NCBI RefSeq assembly: GCF_009900715.1
Contig: NZ_JAAAJC010000001.1
Span: forward strand, 1,105,216-1,169,215
From: Halococcus salsus
GTDB lineage: Archaea > Halobacteriota > Halobacteria > Halobacteriales > Halococcaceae
Reading direction: 5' to 3'
Length of the DNA stretch: 64,000 nucleotides
Below are positions 52,519 through 61,711 of the stretch, one piece after another; the stretch's first letter is position 1; each line of letters opens with the position of its first letter. The translations under genes and the position numbers were made by a program. The notes beneath the pieces are model-generated. The model was not told the origin of the DNA and ran no database searches. It saw nothing but the letters and a program-made list of their open reading frames with translations.

Positions 52519-52814
52519 CGATCGCCGTCGCGGCCCTCCCGACCACGCTCGAACACCCGATTCGCGTCGGCGTCGTTCGGCGGCTCGTGGTCGACGTCCT
52601 TCATCCGTACCTCCTCGTCCTCGTCGGCGTCCGTCTCCGCCGTTTCCTCGGTTTCCGCCGCGTCGGCCTCGCGCCCGCCGTCGGCCGCGACGACCGGGCC
52701 GCGGGCGAACACGACCTGGTCGCCGAACGGCCGGCCGGTGTCGGGGTGGGTGTGGTCGACGTTCTTCATCGCTCGGTTCCGTGCTTCGCTTCGGTTTCGG
52801 TTGGTGTCGTTCAT
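52515..52814 (-). CDS. Small acidic protein in the ilv-leu operon
   Basis: A 99-residue gene that overlaps ilvC (52811-52814) and leuC (52515-52518) by 4 nt each, so it is a true operon member. Two repeats are visible: [14 protein letters not shown]...VVFARG and [13 protein letters not shown]...RVFERG. The linker is Ala/Glu/Thr/Asp rich. The protein contains no leucine, isoleucine, cysteine, tryptophan or tyrosine, and only eight valines. I do not know its function. From memory, other haloarchaea also have a small gene here, which would need checking. Confidence 0.7.
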   Translation of the reverse strand: MNDTNRNRSEARNRAMKNVDHTHPDTGRPFGDQVVFARGPVVAADGGREADAAETEETAETDADEDEEVRMKDVDHEPPNDADANRVFERGREGRDGDR

Positions 52815-53854
52815 ACCTGTACTCGCTCCTCTTCGGTCTCGCTCGTCTCCTCGTCCTCGGTGTCGGCCCACGCGAACAAACCACGAAGACGTTCACCGAC
52901 TTCTTCGATCTCGTGGTTCTTCTCCGCGGTGCGGAGCTGGTTGTAGGACGGCCGGTTGGCCTGATTCTCGGTGATCCACTCGCGGGCGAACTCGCCCTGC
53001 TGGACCTGTTCGAGCACCGTCTCCATGTTCTCGCGGGCGTGGTCGTCGACCACGACGTCCCCGCGGGTCAGTCCCCCGAACTCGGCGGTGTCACTCACCG
53101 AGTCCCACATTCCGCCCATCCCACCCTCGTACATCAGGTCGACGATGAGCTTCATCTCGTTGAGACACTCGAAGTAGGCCATCTCCGGCGAGTAGCCCGC
53201 GTCCACGAGGGTCTCGTAGCCCATCTTGATGAGTTCGGTGACGCCACCGCAGAGCACCGCCTGCTCGCCGAACAGGTCGGTCTCGGTCTCCTCGCGGAAC
53301 GAGGTCTCGATGACGCCCGCGCGGGTGCAGCCGATGGCCTGACCGTAGGCGAGCGCCTCGTCCCACGCTTCGCCGGTCGAGTCGCGGTAGACCGCCAGCA
53401 GTCCGGGGGTACCCTCGCCGCGTTCGTAGTCCCGACGCACGATGTGACCTGGGCCCTTCGGCGCGATCATCGTGACGTCGACCCCCTCGTCGGGTTCGAT
53501 CTGCCCGAAGTGGATGTTGAAGCCGTGGGCGAACTGGAGGGTGTCGCCCTCGTCGAGCTCGCCCCTGATCTGCTCGTAGAGGTCGGGCTGGACGGTGTCC
53601 GGCACGAGCACCGAGACGATGTCCGCCTGCGCGGCGGCGTCCACAGGGGTGGCTACGTCGAGGCCGTCCTCGCGGGCGGCGTCGCGCGAACTCGACCCCT
53701 CGCGGAGCCCCACCACCACGTCGACCCCGCTGTCGTTGAGGTTCTGGGCGTGGGCGTGGCCCTGCGAACCGTAGCCCATGACGGCTACGGTCTTCCCGTC
53801 GAGTGCGGTGCTGTCGGCGTCGTCGTCGGTGTAGATGGTTGCGTTCTCAGTCAT
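52811..53854 (-). CDS. ilvC: Ketol-acid reductoisomerase
   Basis: A 347-residue class I KARI that converts acetolactate or acetohydroxybutyrate to dihydroxy acids using NADPH and Mg2+. Nucleotide motif [16 protein letters not shown] (about residue 26), the catalytic [22 protein letters not shown], and the C-terminal [19 protein letters not shown] with metal ligands are present. An acidic tail ([16 protein letters not shown]) is extra. The start overlaps the ilvN stop as ATGACTGA. Confidence 0.95.
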   Translation of the reverse strand: MTENATIYTDDDADSTALDGKTVAVMGYGSQGHAHAQNLNDSGVDVVVGLREGSSSRDAAREDGLDVATPVDAAAQADIVSVLVPDTVQPDLYEQIRGELDEGDTLQFAHGFNIHFGQIEPDEGVDVTMIAPKGPGHIVRRDYERGEGTPGLLAVYRDSTGEAWDEALAYGQAIGCTRAGVIETSFREETETDLFGEQAVLCGGVTELIKMGYETLVDAGYSPEMAYFECLNEMKLIVDLMYEGGMGGMWDSVSDTAEFGGLTRGDVVVDDHARENMETVLEQVQQGEFAREWITENQANRPSYNQLRTAEKNHEIEEVGERLRGLFAWADTEDEETSETEEERVQV

Positions 53855-54494
53855 CGTTGGTTTCGGGTTGGGTCTGCATTCGTTCGTACCGTTCCTCCTC
53901 TGCGTAAGTGGTCCACTCGCCGCCGCGCGCGAGCGCGGTCTGTCCGGTTCGAGCGAGTTCGCGGACCCCGAACTGCTGGTAGGCGTCGATCGCGTCGTCG
54001 ATCTTCCGCTCGTCGCCGGTGATCTCGATCGTGATGGTGTCCCGGCCCGCGTGGAGCGTCGTCCCGCCGTACATCTCGGTGACGGCGTGGACCTTGTCCG
54101 GCTCCTCGCCGTGGACCTTCAGGACCACCAGCTCGCGACCCACGGCGTCGTCGCCGAGTTCGCGCACCGAGATCACGTTGACCAGCTTCGCGAGCTGGGT
54201 CTCGACCTGCCGGATCCCGGGTTCGGACTCCTCAATCACGACCGTCACCCGCGAGGTCTCGGGGTTCGTGGTCGTCCCCACGGTGAGCGATTCGATGTTG
54301 AACTGTCGGCGCGAGACCAGTCCGGAGATCTTCGCCAGCACGCCGGGTTCGTTCTTCACCAGCGCCGAGAGCACCGTGCGGCGGGTGTCGGGTTCGGCCT
54401 CGGTCTCGGGGTCGATCCGGATCCCCTGGCCGTTTCGCCGTCCCGTCGGATGGGGGCGTTCCTCGGGCGCAGGTCCCTGGAGACCGTCCCTCAT
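53847..54494 (-). CDS. ilvN: Acetolactate synthase, small (regulatory) subunit
   Basis: A 215-residue regulatory subunit. An N-terminal extension rich in Pro/Arg/Glu ([20 protein letters not shown]) precedes the ACT domain, [35 protein letters not shown], which binds branched-chain amino acids for feedback control. The C-terminal ALS_ss_C part, [24 protein letters not shown], follows. Start overlaps the ilvB stop by 4 nt (ATGA). Confidence 0.93.
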   Translation of the reverse strand: MRDGLQGPAPEERPHPTGRRNGQGIRIDPETEAEPDTRRTVLSALVKNEPGVLAKISGLVSRRQFNIESLTVGTTTNPETSRVTVVIEESEPGIRQVETQLAKLVNVISVRELGDDAVGRELVVLKVHGEEPDKVHAVTEMYGGTTLHAGRDTITIEITGDERKIDDAIDAYQQFGVRELARTGQTALARGGEWTTYAEEERYERMQTQPETNDD

Positions 54495-56287
54495 AGCTGC
54501 TCCTCCGCCAGAACGAACTGGCCGTTCGCCCCGCCGCTCGGGACCATCGGGTAGACATTCTCGTCGGGGTCGATGTGGGCGTCGACCACCGAAGGGCCGT
54601 CGTAGGCCAGCGCCTCGGTGATGACGTCCTCGACCTCGTCGTCGCCCTGCATCCGGAAACCGCGCGCGCCGAAGGCCTCGGCGAGCGTGGCGAAGTCGGG
54701 CATCCAGGGATATTCCGAGGCCATCCGGCGGCCCTCGAAGAAGCCGTCCTGCCACTGGCGCACCATCCCGATGCCCTCGTTGTTGAGCACGAAGACGGTG
54801 ATGTCGAGGTTCTCGCGAACCGCGACCGCGAGCTCCTGGAGCGTCATCAGGAAGGAGCCGTCGCCGTCGAAACAGACGACCGACTGGTCGTCGTCGGCGG
54901 CGACGCGCGCCCCGATCGCGGCGGGGAGCCCGTAGCCCATCGTTCCGAGGCCGTGGGAGGAGACCCACGTCCGCGGCTGGGTGTAGGTCCAGTACTGGCA
55001 GGCCCACATCTGATGTTGGCCCACCCCGGTGGTCACGATGGTGTCGTCGGCCGTCGCCGCGTCCACCGCCTCGACCACGAACTGGGGTTTCAGCGGTGCG
55101 TCCTCGGGCGCTGCGTAGTCCATCGGGTAGTCCGTCTTCCACCCCTGGCACTGCTCGCGCCACTCTCCGAACCGTTCGCCGGTGGCCGCCATGTCCGCCG
55201 CCCGCTCGTCGGCGAGCGCCTCGCCCACCTGTTCGATGACGGTGCCGGCGTCGCCGAGCAGCGGGTGGTCGGCGTGGACGTTCTTCGATATCTCGGCGGC
55301 GTCGATGTCGGCGTGGATGACCTGTGCCTCGGGCGCGAACGTCTCGACCCCACCGGGGAGGCGGTCGTCGAAGCGCGTCCCGACCGCGAACAGCACGTCA
55401 CAGTGGGTGATCGCCATGTTGGCGTAGCCCGTCCCGTGCATCCCCGCCATCTCCAGAGCGAGCTCGTGGTCCTCGGGGAACGCGCCGATCGCGGGCATCG
55501 TCGTCACCACCGGAATTCCATATTCGGTGGCGAACTCCCGCAACTCCGAACTCGCCTCGCCCTTGATGACGCCGCCGCCCGCGAGGATGACGGGCTTCTC
55601 CGCGCGTGCGAGCACGCCCGCGGCCTCCTCGACCGCGCTCTCGTCGGCGGCCTCGGGCGGGTTGTACGTGTCGGGCGTCCGACCGTCGCCGGGTTCCGTC
55701 TCCGTCGGTCCCGTCGTGATGTCCTTCGGGAGGTCGACGAGGGTCGGGCCCTGTCGGCCCGCGCCGGCGAGCGCGAACGCCTCACCGACCGTATCGCCGA
55801 TCGAGTCGGCGGAGTCCGCGAAGTAGTTCTCCTTCGTGACCGGCGCGGTCACGCCCGTCGTATCCGTCTCCTGGAAGGCGTCACTGCCGACCATGTCCGA
55901 GGGGACCTGCCCGGTGAGCGCGATCATCGGGTCCGAGTCCATCGAGGCATCGGCGATCCCCGTGACCAGATTCGTCGCGCCCGGCCCCGAGGTCGCGAGA
56001 CACACACCTGGCTCGCCCGAGACGATCCCGAAAGCGTCGGCGGCGTGGGCCGCGCCCTGCTCGTGGGCCATCGTGATGTGGGTCATCTCGGCGTCGTAGA
56101 GCGCGTCGTAGACCGGCATGATCGCGCCGCCCTGGACCCCGAAGAGCTGTTCGACGCCCGCCCGTTCGAGCGCCCGCACGACCGACTCCGCGCCGGTCGT
56201 CACGGGTGTTCGTTCTTCCTCGTTGGCTCGGTCGGCGGCCGGTTCGGCCTCGTCCGCCGCGCGCTGGGAAGGCTGGCCTTCACTCAT
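54491..56287 (-). CDS. ilvB: Acetolactate synthase, large (catalytic) subunit
   Basis: A 598-residue ThDP enzyme. The N-terminal Pyr domain (SVVRALERAGVEQLFGVQGGAIMPVYDAL) contains the catalytic Glu in MAHEQGAAHAADAF, and the PP domain has GDGSFLMTLQELAVAV...VLNN for ThDP-Mg binding. An extra acidic leader of about 30 residues precedes the core. It makes acetolactate (Val/Leu) or acetohydroxybutyrate (Ile). The ATG at 56287 overlaps a possible 30-codon upstream frame. It is the first gene of an unbroken overlapping set ilvB-ilvN-ilvC-small-leuC-leuD-leuB. Confidence 0.95.
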   Translation of the reverse strand: MSEGQPSQRAADEAEPAADRANEEERTPVTTGAESVVRALERAGVEQLFGVQGGAIMPVYDALYDAEMTHITMAHEQGAAHAADAFGIVSGEPGVCLATSGPGATNLVTGIADASMDSDPMIALTGQVPSDMVGSDAFQETDTTGVTAPVTKENYFADSADSIGDTVGEAFALAGAGRQGPTLVDLPKDITTGPTETEPGDGRTPDTYNPPEAADESAVEEAAGVLARAEKPVILAGGGVIKGEASSELREFATEYGIPVVTTMPAIGAFPEDHELALEMAGMHGTGYANMAITHCDVLFAVGTRFDDRLPGGVETFAPEAQVIHADIDAAEISKNVHADHPLLGDAGTVIEQVGEALADERAADMAATGERFGEWREQCQGWKTDYPMDYAAPEDAPLKPQFVVEAVDAATADDTIVTTGVGQHQMWACQYWTYTQPRTWVSSHGLGTMGYGLPAAIGARVAADDDQSVVCFDGDGSFLMTLQELAVAVRENLDITVFVLNNEGIGMVRQWQDGFFEGRRMASEYPWMPDFATLAEAFGARGFRMQGDDEVEDVITEALAYDGPSVVDAHIDPDENVYPMVPSGGANGQFVLAEEQL

Positions 56288-56372
56288 GGTTCGTCCCCCC
56301 GTTAGTGGGGTTCGGTGGTCGATACCTCAGTGCGGTCGGTCGCTGTGTGGGCTGCGGGTTTCGGTCTGTCAT
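56280..56372 (-). other. Possible 30-codon upstream reading frame of ilvB
   Basis: ATG at 56372 opens a Pro/Thr/Arg/Asn-rich frame that ends in TGA overlapping the ilvB ATG as ATGAGTGA. This is the same 8-nt overlap form seen at ilvN/ilvC and leuD/leuB (ATGACTGA). Against it, about a third of third positions are A or T, unlike real genes here. It contains only one leucine codon and no Ile or Val codons, so it is not a classical attenuator. Confidence 0.3.
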
Positions 56373-56651
56373 GTGGTCGGTGGGTGTCGCGGGTGCTGGT
56401 CGCTGTGTGGTCGATTCAGGGGTCGGGGGAAGGAGGTGCGTAGGGGTTATACCCCTACAATAATCGACTCGCGAACACCCGCCGCGTCGCTCGGGACTCG
56501 TGGATCCCCAGCGGCCGTCGGTCGGGTCGTCATACCCGGTCCATTCGGTCGGACGGTAATAACCCTTCCGTGGCGTGCAAACGTTGCACGAACCTCGGGG
56601 CGATCTCGAGACCCGCGACTCAGGGGTGGGGGCGTTCGGGGCGGGCATGGC
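56288..56651 (-). promoter_or_regulatory. ilvB leader and promoter region
   Basis: 364 nt without a firm gene, between the leuA stop and ilvB. The perfect palindrome GTAGGGGT-TAT-ACCCCTAC at 56440-56458 contains, on the reverse strand, GGTATAACC, a TATA-like core that would start transcription near 56423. The leader would then be about 135 nt. A 13-nt direct repeat GGTCGCTGTGTGG occurs at 56338-56350 and 56398-56410. A 30-codon frame (56280-56372, MTDRNPQPTQRPTALRYR...) ends 8 nt inside ilvB. The part 56460-56651 shows nothing clear apart from an inverted GCAAACGTTGC near 56577. Confidence 0.5.
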
Positions 56652-57896
<1,245 letters not shown>

Positions 57897-57914
57897 TCCT
57901 CACGAGGCCGATGT

Positions 57915-57923
57915 AGCATATAA
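57915..57923 (-). promoter_or_regulatory. TATA box of leuA
   Basis: Reverse-strand CTTATATGC centred about 24-27 nt before the ATG at 57896; implies a leaderless leuA transcript. Confidence 0.55.
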
Positions 57924-58109
57924 GTCTGGCGTTCCGTACTGGGGTTCGTCGGAAAACCGCCCCGAAATCGACGATCATAAACCGTGATGGTGGGGACGGG
58001 TCGCCGAGTACCCGACACCAAACCTTTTGATCCGGGCCGTGCAGGCACGGGACATGGATGGCCGGATGCGAACGACGGACACGCCCGGACCGAGCCGGGC
58101 GGCAGCGGT

Positions 58110-59093
58110 ATGACCGTTCTCGACGGTCTCGAACGCGTCGGCGACCTCGCGAGCACCTACTTCGTGGTCTGGATCCTGGCCTTCGCGGGTGCGGCGCTCG
58201 TCACCCCCGACTCGTTCACGTGGATCACGCCGTACATCACGCCGCTGCTGGGGGTCATCATGCTCGGGATGGGACTCACGCTCCGTCCGGTGGATTTCGA
58301 GCGGATCGCCGAGCGCCCGCGCGACGTCGCCGTCGGCGCGATAGCCCAGTGGGTCGTGATGCCGGTCGCGGCGTGGGTTCTCACCGTCGTCCTCTCCCTG
58401 CCGCCCGCGCTCGCGGTCGGCGTGATACTCCTCGGGGCAGCCCCCGGCGGGACGGCCTCGAACGTGATGACCTATCTCGCCGACGGTGACGTGGCGCTCT
58501 CGGTCTCGATCACGACCGTGACGACGCTCGCCGCCCCGGTCGTGATGCCGGCGTGGGTTGTCGCGCTCGCGGGCGAACAGTTGCAGGTCACCTTCGCCGA
58601 GATGTTTTCGAGCATCGTGCAAGTCGTGCTGATCCCCGTCGTCGCGGGGTTCGCTCTTCGACTCCTCCTCGACCGCTACGCGCCGCGGGTCGCCGAGGCC
58701 GGCCTGAACGTCTTTCCCGCGGTCAGCGTGGTCGCCATCGTCGCCATCGTGGCCGCGGTGGTCGGCGCGAACGTCTCGAACATTCTGGGGGCCGGTCTGG
58801 TGGTCTTCGTCGCGGTGGTCGCCCACAACGCGGTCGGTCTCGGGGCGGGCTACGGCGTCGGCCGCGCGACCGGCATGAGCGAGGACCGGGTTCGGGCGTG
58901 TACCTTCGAGGTCGCCCTCCAGAACAGCGGGCTCGCGGTGGCGCTCGCGACGGCCTACTTCAGCCCGCTCGCCGCGCTCCCGCCCGCGCTGTTCAGCGTC
59001 TGGCACAACATCTCGGGCCCCGCGGTCGCGACCTACTTCTCGCGTCGGTCGGGGACCGCTCGGACGGACGCGACCCCGACGGGCGACGACTGA
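58110..59093 (+). CDS. Bile acid:sodium symporter-family (BASS) transporter
   Basis: A 327-residue membrane protein with about ten helices. Segments TPLLGVIMLGMGLTLRPVDF, VGVILLGAAPGGTASNVMTYLADGDVALSVSITTVTTL and FEVALQNSGLAVALATAYF match the BASS family, including the sodium-site crossover motif GGTASN. Substrates in prokaryotes include pantothenate, pyruvate or other organic anions; none can be chosen. ATG at 58110 is used; in-frame codons back to 57984 give an unlikely soluble extension. Divergent from leuA. Confidence 0.88.
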   Translation: MTVLDGLERVGDLASTYFVVWILAFAGAALVTPDSFTWITPYITPLLGVIMLGMGLTLRPVDFERIAERPRDVAVGAIAQWVVMPVAAWVLTVVLSLPPALAVGVILLGAAPGGTASNVMTYLADGDVALSVSITTVTTLAAPVVMPAWVVALAGEQLQVTFAEMFSSIVQVVLIPVVAGFALRLLLDRYAPRVAEAGLNVFPAVSVVAIVAIVAAVVGANVSNILGAGLVVFVAVVAHNAVGLGAGYGVGRATGMSEDRVRACTFEVALQNSGLAVALATAYFSPLAALPPALFSVWHNISGPAVATYFSRRSGTARTDATPTGDD

Positions 59094-59130
59094 AGGGAGG
59101 GTTTTTGCGTGCCGACGATGAGGGGCGGAT

Positions 59131-59424
59131 ATGAGCGATTTCGACCTGGACCTGCAGGCCATCGAAGGCGAGATCGACGAGGCGGACGGCGCGGCGACGC
59201 GGGTCGTCCTCGGCGTGCTCGACGGCGGAACCCCGAAGTCCGAGTGGGTCGCCGAGATCGAGTCGGGCGGCGTGCTCGTACTCGCGGTCGAGGGCGACCT
59301 CAACCGGCTCGCCGGCGGTTTCGCGCGCGACGTCCGCGAGCTCGGTGGCGAACTCATCCACTTCCGGCAGTTCCTGATCGTGACCCCGCCGGGCGTCAGC
59401 ATCGACACCGATCGATTGGGATAG
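59131..59424 (+). CDS. Haloarchaeal DUF5779-like protein
   Basis: A 97-residue acidic alpha/beta protein, MSDFDLDLQAIEGEIDEAD through VSIDTDRLG. Strand-helix alternation RVVLGVLDGG, VLVLAVEGDLNRLAGGFARDV and LIHFRQFLIVTPPG is seen. It matches what I remember as DUF5779 in haloarchaea. No motif suggests an activity. The start follows a short gap after the BASS gene. Confidence 0.7.
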   Translation: MSDFDLDLQAIEGEIDEADGAATRVVLGVLDGGTPKSEWVAEIESGGVLVLAVEGDLNRLAGGFARDVRELGGELIHFRQFLIVTPPGVSIDTDRLG

Positions 59425-59491
59425 CCCGACGGCCGCGTCGCCCTCGCCGGACGGACGGAACCATTATTCGGCCGACGCGTGTATCCGGCCC

Positions 59492-60211
59492 ATGGATCTC
59501 CGAGACCGGGTAGCGGAGGCGAGGGACACGGCTACGACGACCGCCTCCGGTGCCAAAGAGACCGTCTCCGAGAAGGCCGGCGAGGCGAGAGGACGAGCCT
59601 CCGACGCCACGGGAACGGCTTCGACCGTGGTCTCGACGGCGACCCAGGCGGTTTCGGGGAGGGCCGACGACGCAAGAGGCCGTATCACGGCGCGGCTTCC
59701 CGACCGGCTGGTCGACGGTTCGGTCGTGCGCGAGCGGGTCGGGAACGGACCATCCGTCCACCGGTTGACGTCGGTGTCCTACGAACGGTTCGCGTTGCCG
59801 GACGTCCGCGTGCGACCGGCCCTCGAACGGGGTGGCGACAGGGCCGCCACCGTCGCGCGGGAAGCCGACTTCCGACGGGTGTTCCGGTTCGGGAAGGACG
59901 GGTTCGCGTACGGGAAGACGGTCGGTGACTACGTTCCCGTCGTCGGGAGCTACCTCCCCTACCTCGGGTTCGCGACGGGCATCGGTGTCGGCGTGCTGGA
60001 CGACATCGACGTCCTCACGGCCGACGCGGTCGCCGAGCTCTCCGCGTCGCTCTCGGAAGCGCTGGAGCAGGTCGTTCGAAGCGACGGCGGGGACCCCAGC
60101 GAGCGCCCGGTCACCGACGCCGTTGCGGACCCCGTGTCCGAAAAACGGGGGGCGGGCGGACCGCAGGAGCTCCTGGAGATGGACTACGAGGAGTTCGCCG
60201 GCAAACGGTAA
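59492..60211 (+). CDS. Haloarchaeal protein with LEA-like N-terminal repeat
   Basis: An unrecognised 239-residue protein. Residues about 1-65 are a low-complexity Ala/Thr/Ser/Glu/Arg helix with roughly 11-residue periodicity (ARDTATTTASGAKETVSEKAG), as in LEA-type or apolipoprotein-like segments. The middle (about 85-165) is a distinct domain with RVFRFGKDGFAYGKTVGDYVPVVGSYLPYLGFATGIGVG, partly hydrophobic and possibly membrane-associated. The C-terminus is acidic. Function unknown. Confidence 0.6.
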   Translation: MDLRDRVAEARDTATTTASGAKETVSEKAGEARGRASDATGTASTVVSTATQAVSGRADDARGRITARLPDRLVDGSVVRERVGNGPSVHRLTSVSYERFALPDVRVRPALERGGDRAATVAREADFRRVFRFGKDGFAYGKTVGDYVPVVGSYLPYLGFATGIGVGVLDDIDVLTADAVAELSASLSEALEQVVRSDGGDPSERPVTDAVADPVSEKRGAGGPQELLEMDYEEFAGKR

Positions 60212-60298
60212 CATCGACGCCCCGGAGGGCCCCGGCCACCCCAAAACGGGCATCCTCGCCACCGACGGCCTCATCCCACGCGCCCCCGAAGGTGACGT

Positions 60299-60976
60299 AT
60301 GCCGATGAAAGGTTCCGGCCGGGCGAGCTACGAGGAGATCGACCGGTTCGACGGCGGCGTTGGCTGGCTCGCCTACCCGGACGAACGCATGGAACGCGCG
60401 AGCCACGCGCTCACGACCGACGAGGGTGTCTGGCTGGTCGATCCGGTGGACACCGAGGGGCTCGACGACCTGCTCGCCGCGGAGGGCGAGGTCGCGGGCG
60501 TCGTGATCCTGCTCGACCGCCACAAGCGCGACGCCGCAACGATCGCGACCAGACACGACGTCTCGGTCCACATCCCGTCGTGGATGGCGGGCGTCGCCGA
60601 CGACATCGAGGCCTCGGTCGAGCGGTTCTCCGGCGAGCTCGGCGGAACGGGCTATCGCCTCCGGATGGTCGCGACCCCGCTCTGGCAGGAGGCGCTGCTC
60701 TACAACGAGGACGAGGGAACCCTGGTGGTTGCGGAGGCGGTCGGCACCTCGGAGTACATGCGAACCGGCGACGAGCGCCTCGGGGTCCACCCGATGCTCC
60801 GCCTCCTGCCGCCCCGCCGGTCCTTCCGGGACCTCTCGCCCGACCGGGTCCTGCTCGGTCACGGGGCCGGCGTCCACGACCACGCGAGCGCGGCGCTCTC
60901 CGCGGCGCTCTCGGGATCCCGTCGGCGCGCACCTGCGCTGTACGCGAAGGCCGTACGGCTGTTCCTCCCCGGATGA
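60299..60976 (+). CDS. MBL-fold-like protein lacking a standard metal site
   Basis: A 225-residue haloarchaeal protein. The opening (DRFDGGVGWLAYPDERMERASHALTTDEGVWLVDPVD) and VVILLDRHKRDAATIATRH recall the first half of a metallo-beta-lactamase fold. The HxHxDH motif, however, reads DRHKRD, so a canonical dinuclear site is absent. Later elements (WQEALLYNEDEGTLVVAEAVG and a terminal LLGHGAGV) fit the second half. It could be a non-catalytic relative or another fold. ATG at 60299 is taken. Confidence 0.55.
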   Translation: MPMKGSGRASYEEIDRFDGGVGWLAYPDERMERASHALTTDEGVWLVDPVDTEGLDDLLAAEGEVAGVVILLDRHKRDAATIATRHDVSVHIPSWMAGVADDIEASVERFSGELGGTGYRLRMVATPLWQEALLYNEDEGTLVVAEAVGTSEYMRTGDERLGVHPMLRLLPPRRSFRDLSPDRVLLGHGAGVHDHASAALSAALSGSRRRAPALYAKAVRLFLPG

Positions 60977-61013
60977 CCGCTGGAGTACTGGCTGCCGACG
61001 GTCGGACCGGCCG

Positions 61014-61436
61014 ATGAGGACCGTCCACGCGACCCGCGGGCTGGTCGACGGGCTGCTCGATTTCGCACGCGAGGCAGAACCCGAAGCGGTGACGATCCCG
61101 CTCGCGACCACGCTCGCGGGCGAGTTCGCGCCCGACCTCCCGCCCGAGACGCCCGTCTTCACGCACTTCTACTTCCCGGAGGCCGGCGGTGCGGTCTCGG
61201 CGGTCTTCGGTGTCGACCTCGGGGTTCCGGCCGGCCAGACCCAGGGGCGGTTCGTCTCACATCCCCAGGGGAGACTCGAACTCACCAAGGCCGACGACCT
61301 CCACGGGACGGTCTTCGTCGCGGTCGCGCCGTGGGAGCGGGCGTCGCTCGCGGCCTTCGGGCGCGACGGACGAAAGAAGTCGCTCGAACTCGTCGACACC
61401 GACCCGCCCGCGGAGTCCGTGGATCAGCCGAGGTAG
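61014..61436 (+). CDS. JAMM/MPN-like protein with degenerate metal motif
   Basis: A 140-residue protein. The opening VHATRGLVDGLLDFAREAEPEA resembles the first helix of small archaeal MPN/JAMM proteins. The central FVSHPQGRLELTKADDL aligns with HxHPx7SxxD, but the first His is Val and the Ser is Thr, so zinc binding and isopeptidase activity are doubtful. Without a structure, this family call is an inference. It starts 37 nt after the MBL-like gene and overlaps the convergent RHH gene by 13 nt at the stops. Confidence 0.45.
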   Translation: MRTVHATRGLVDGLLDFAREAEPEAVTIPLATTLAGEFAPDLPPETPVFTHFYFPEAGGAVSAVFGVDLGVPAGQTQGRFVSHPQGRLELTKADDLHGTVFVAVAPWERASLAAFGRDGRKKSLELVDTDPPAESVDQPR

Positions 61437-61633
61437 CCGAGGTCCCGGAGCTGGTCGGTTATCTCGTCGAACTCCGCCTCGGTGAGCTCGCCCTGTTGTT
61501 GGTGCTGGATCACGATGCTTCGGAGCAGGAAACGAACGAGGTCGCTGGTGCTCGAAAAGCTGGTGCCCTCGATGGTCTCCTCGACCCGGTCGGCGAGGTC
61601 CTTCGGGATCGAGACGGTGGTGTAGTCGGTCAT
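61424..61633 (-). CDS. Ribbon-helix-helix DNA-binding protein (CopG-like)
   Basis: A 69-residue protein. The beta strand TTVSIPKDLADRVEETIEG is followed by two helices (SSTSDLVRFLLRSIVIQHQQQ), the standard RHH layout; a C-terminal helix (EAEFDEITDQLRDLG) completes it. It is probably an autoregulatory or local repressor. No toxin partner adjoins it. The ATG at 61633 follows an AT-poor region. Its 3' end overlaps the JAMM-like gene. Confidence 0.8.
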   Translation of the reverse strand: MTDYTTVSIPKDLADRVEETIEGTSFSSTSDLVRFLLRSIVIQHQQQGELTEAEFDEITDQLRDLGYLG

Positions 61634-61711
61634 AGTAGGAGAAACACAGCCCGTCGGATAGTCGTTGTGCACTGTCCGCAGGGTTTTCGTCGCCCGAGCC
61701 GTACGGCAGGT

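Noticed and set aside
56430-56438. Anti-Shine-Dalgarno-like CACCTCCTT in the ilvB leader
   Set aside because: It lies upstream of the predicted transcription start, so it would not be in the mRNA; short matches of this kind are common.
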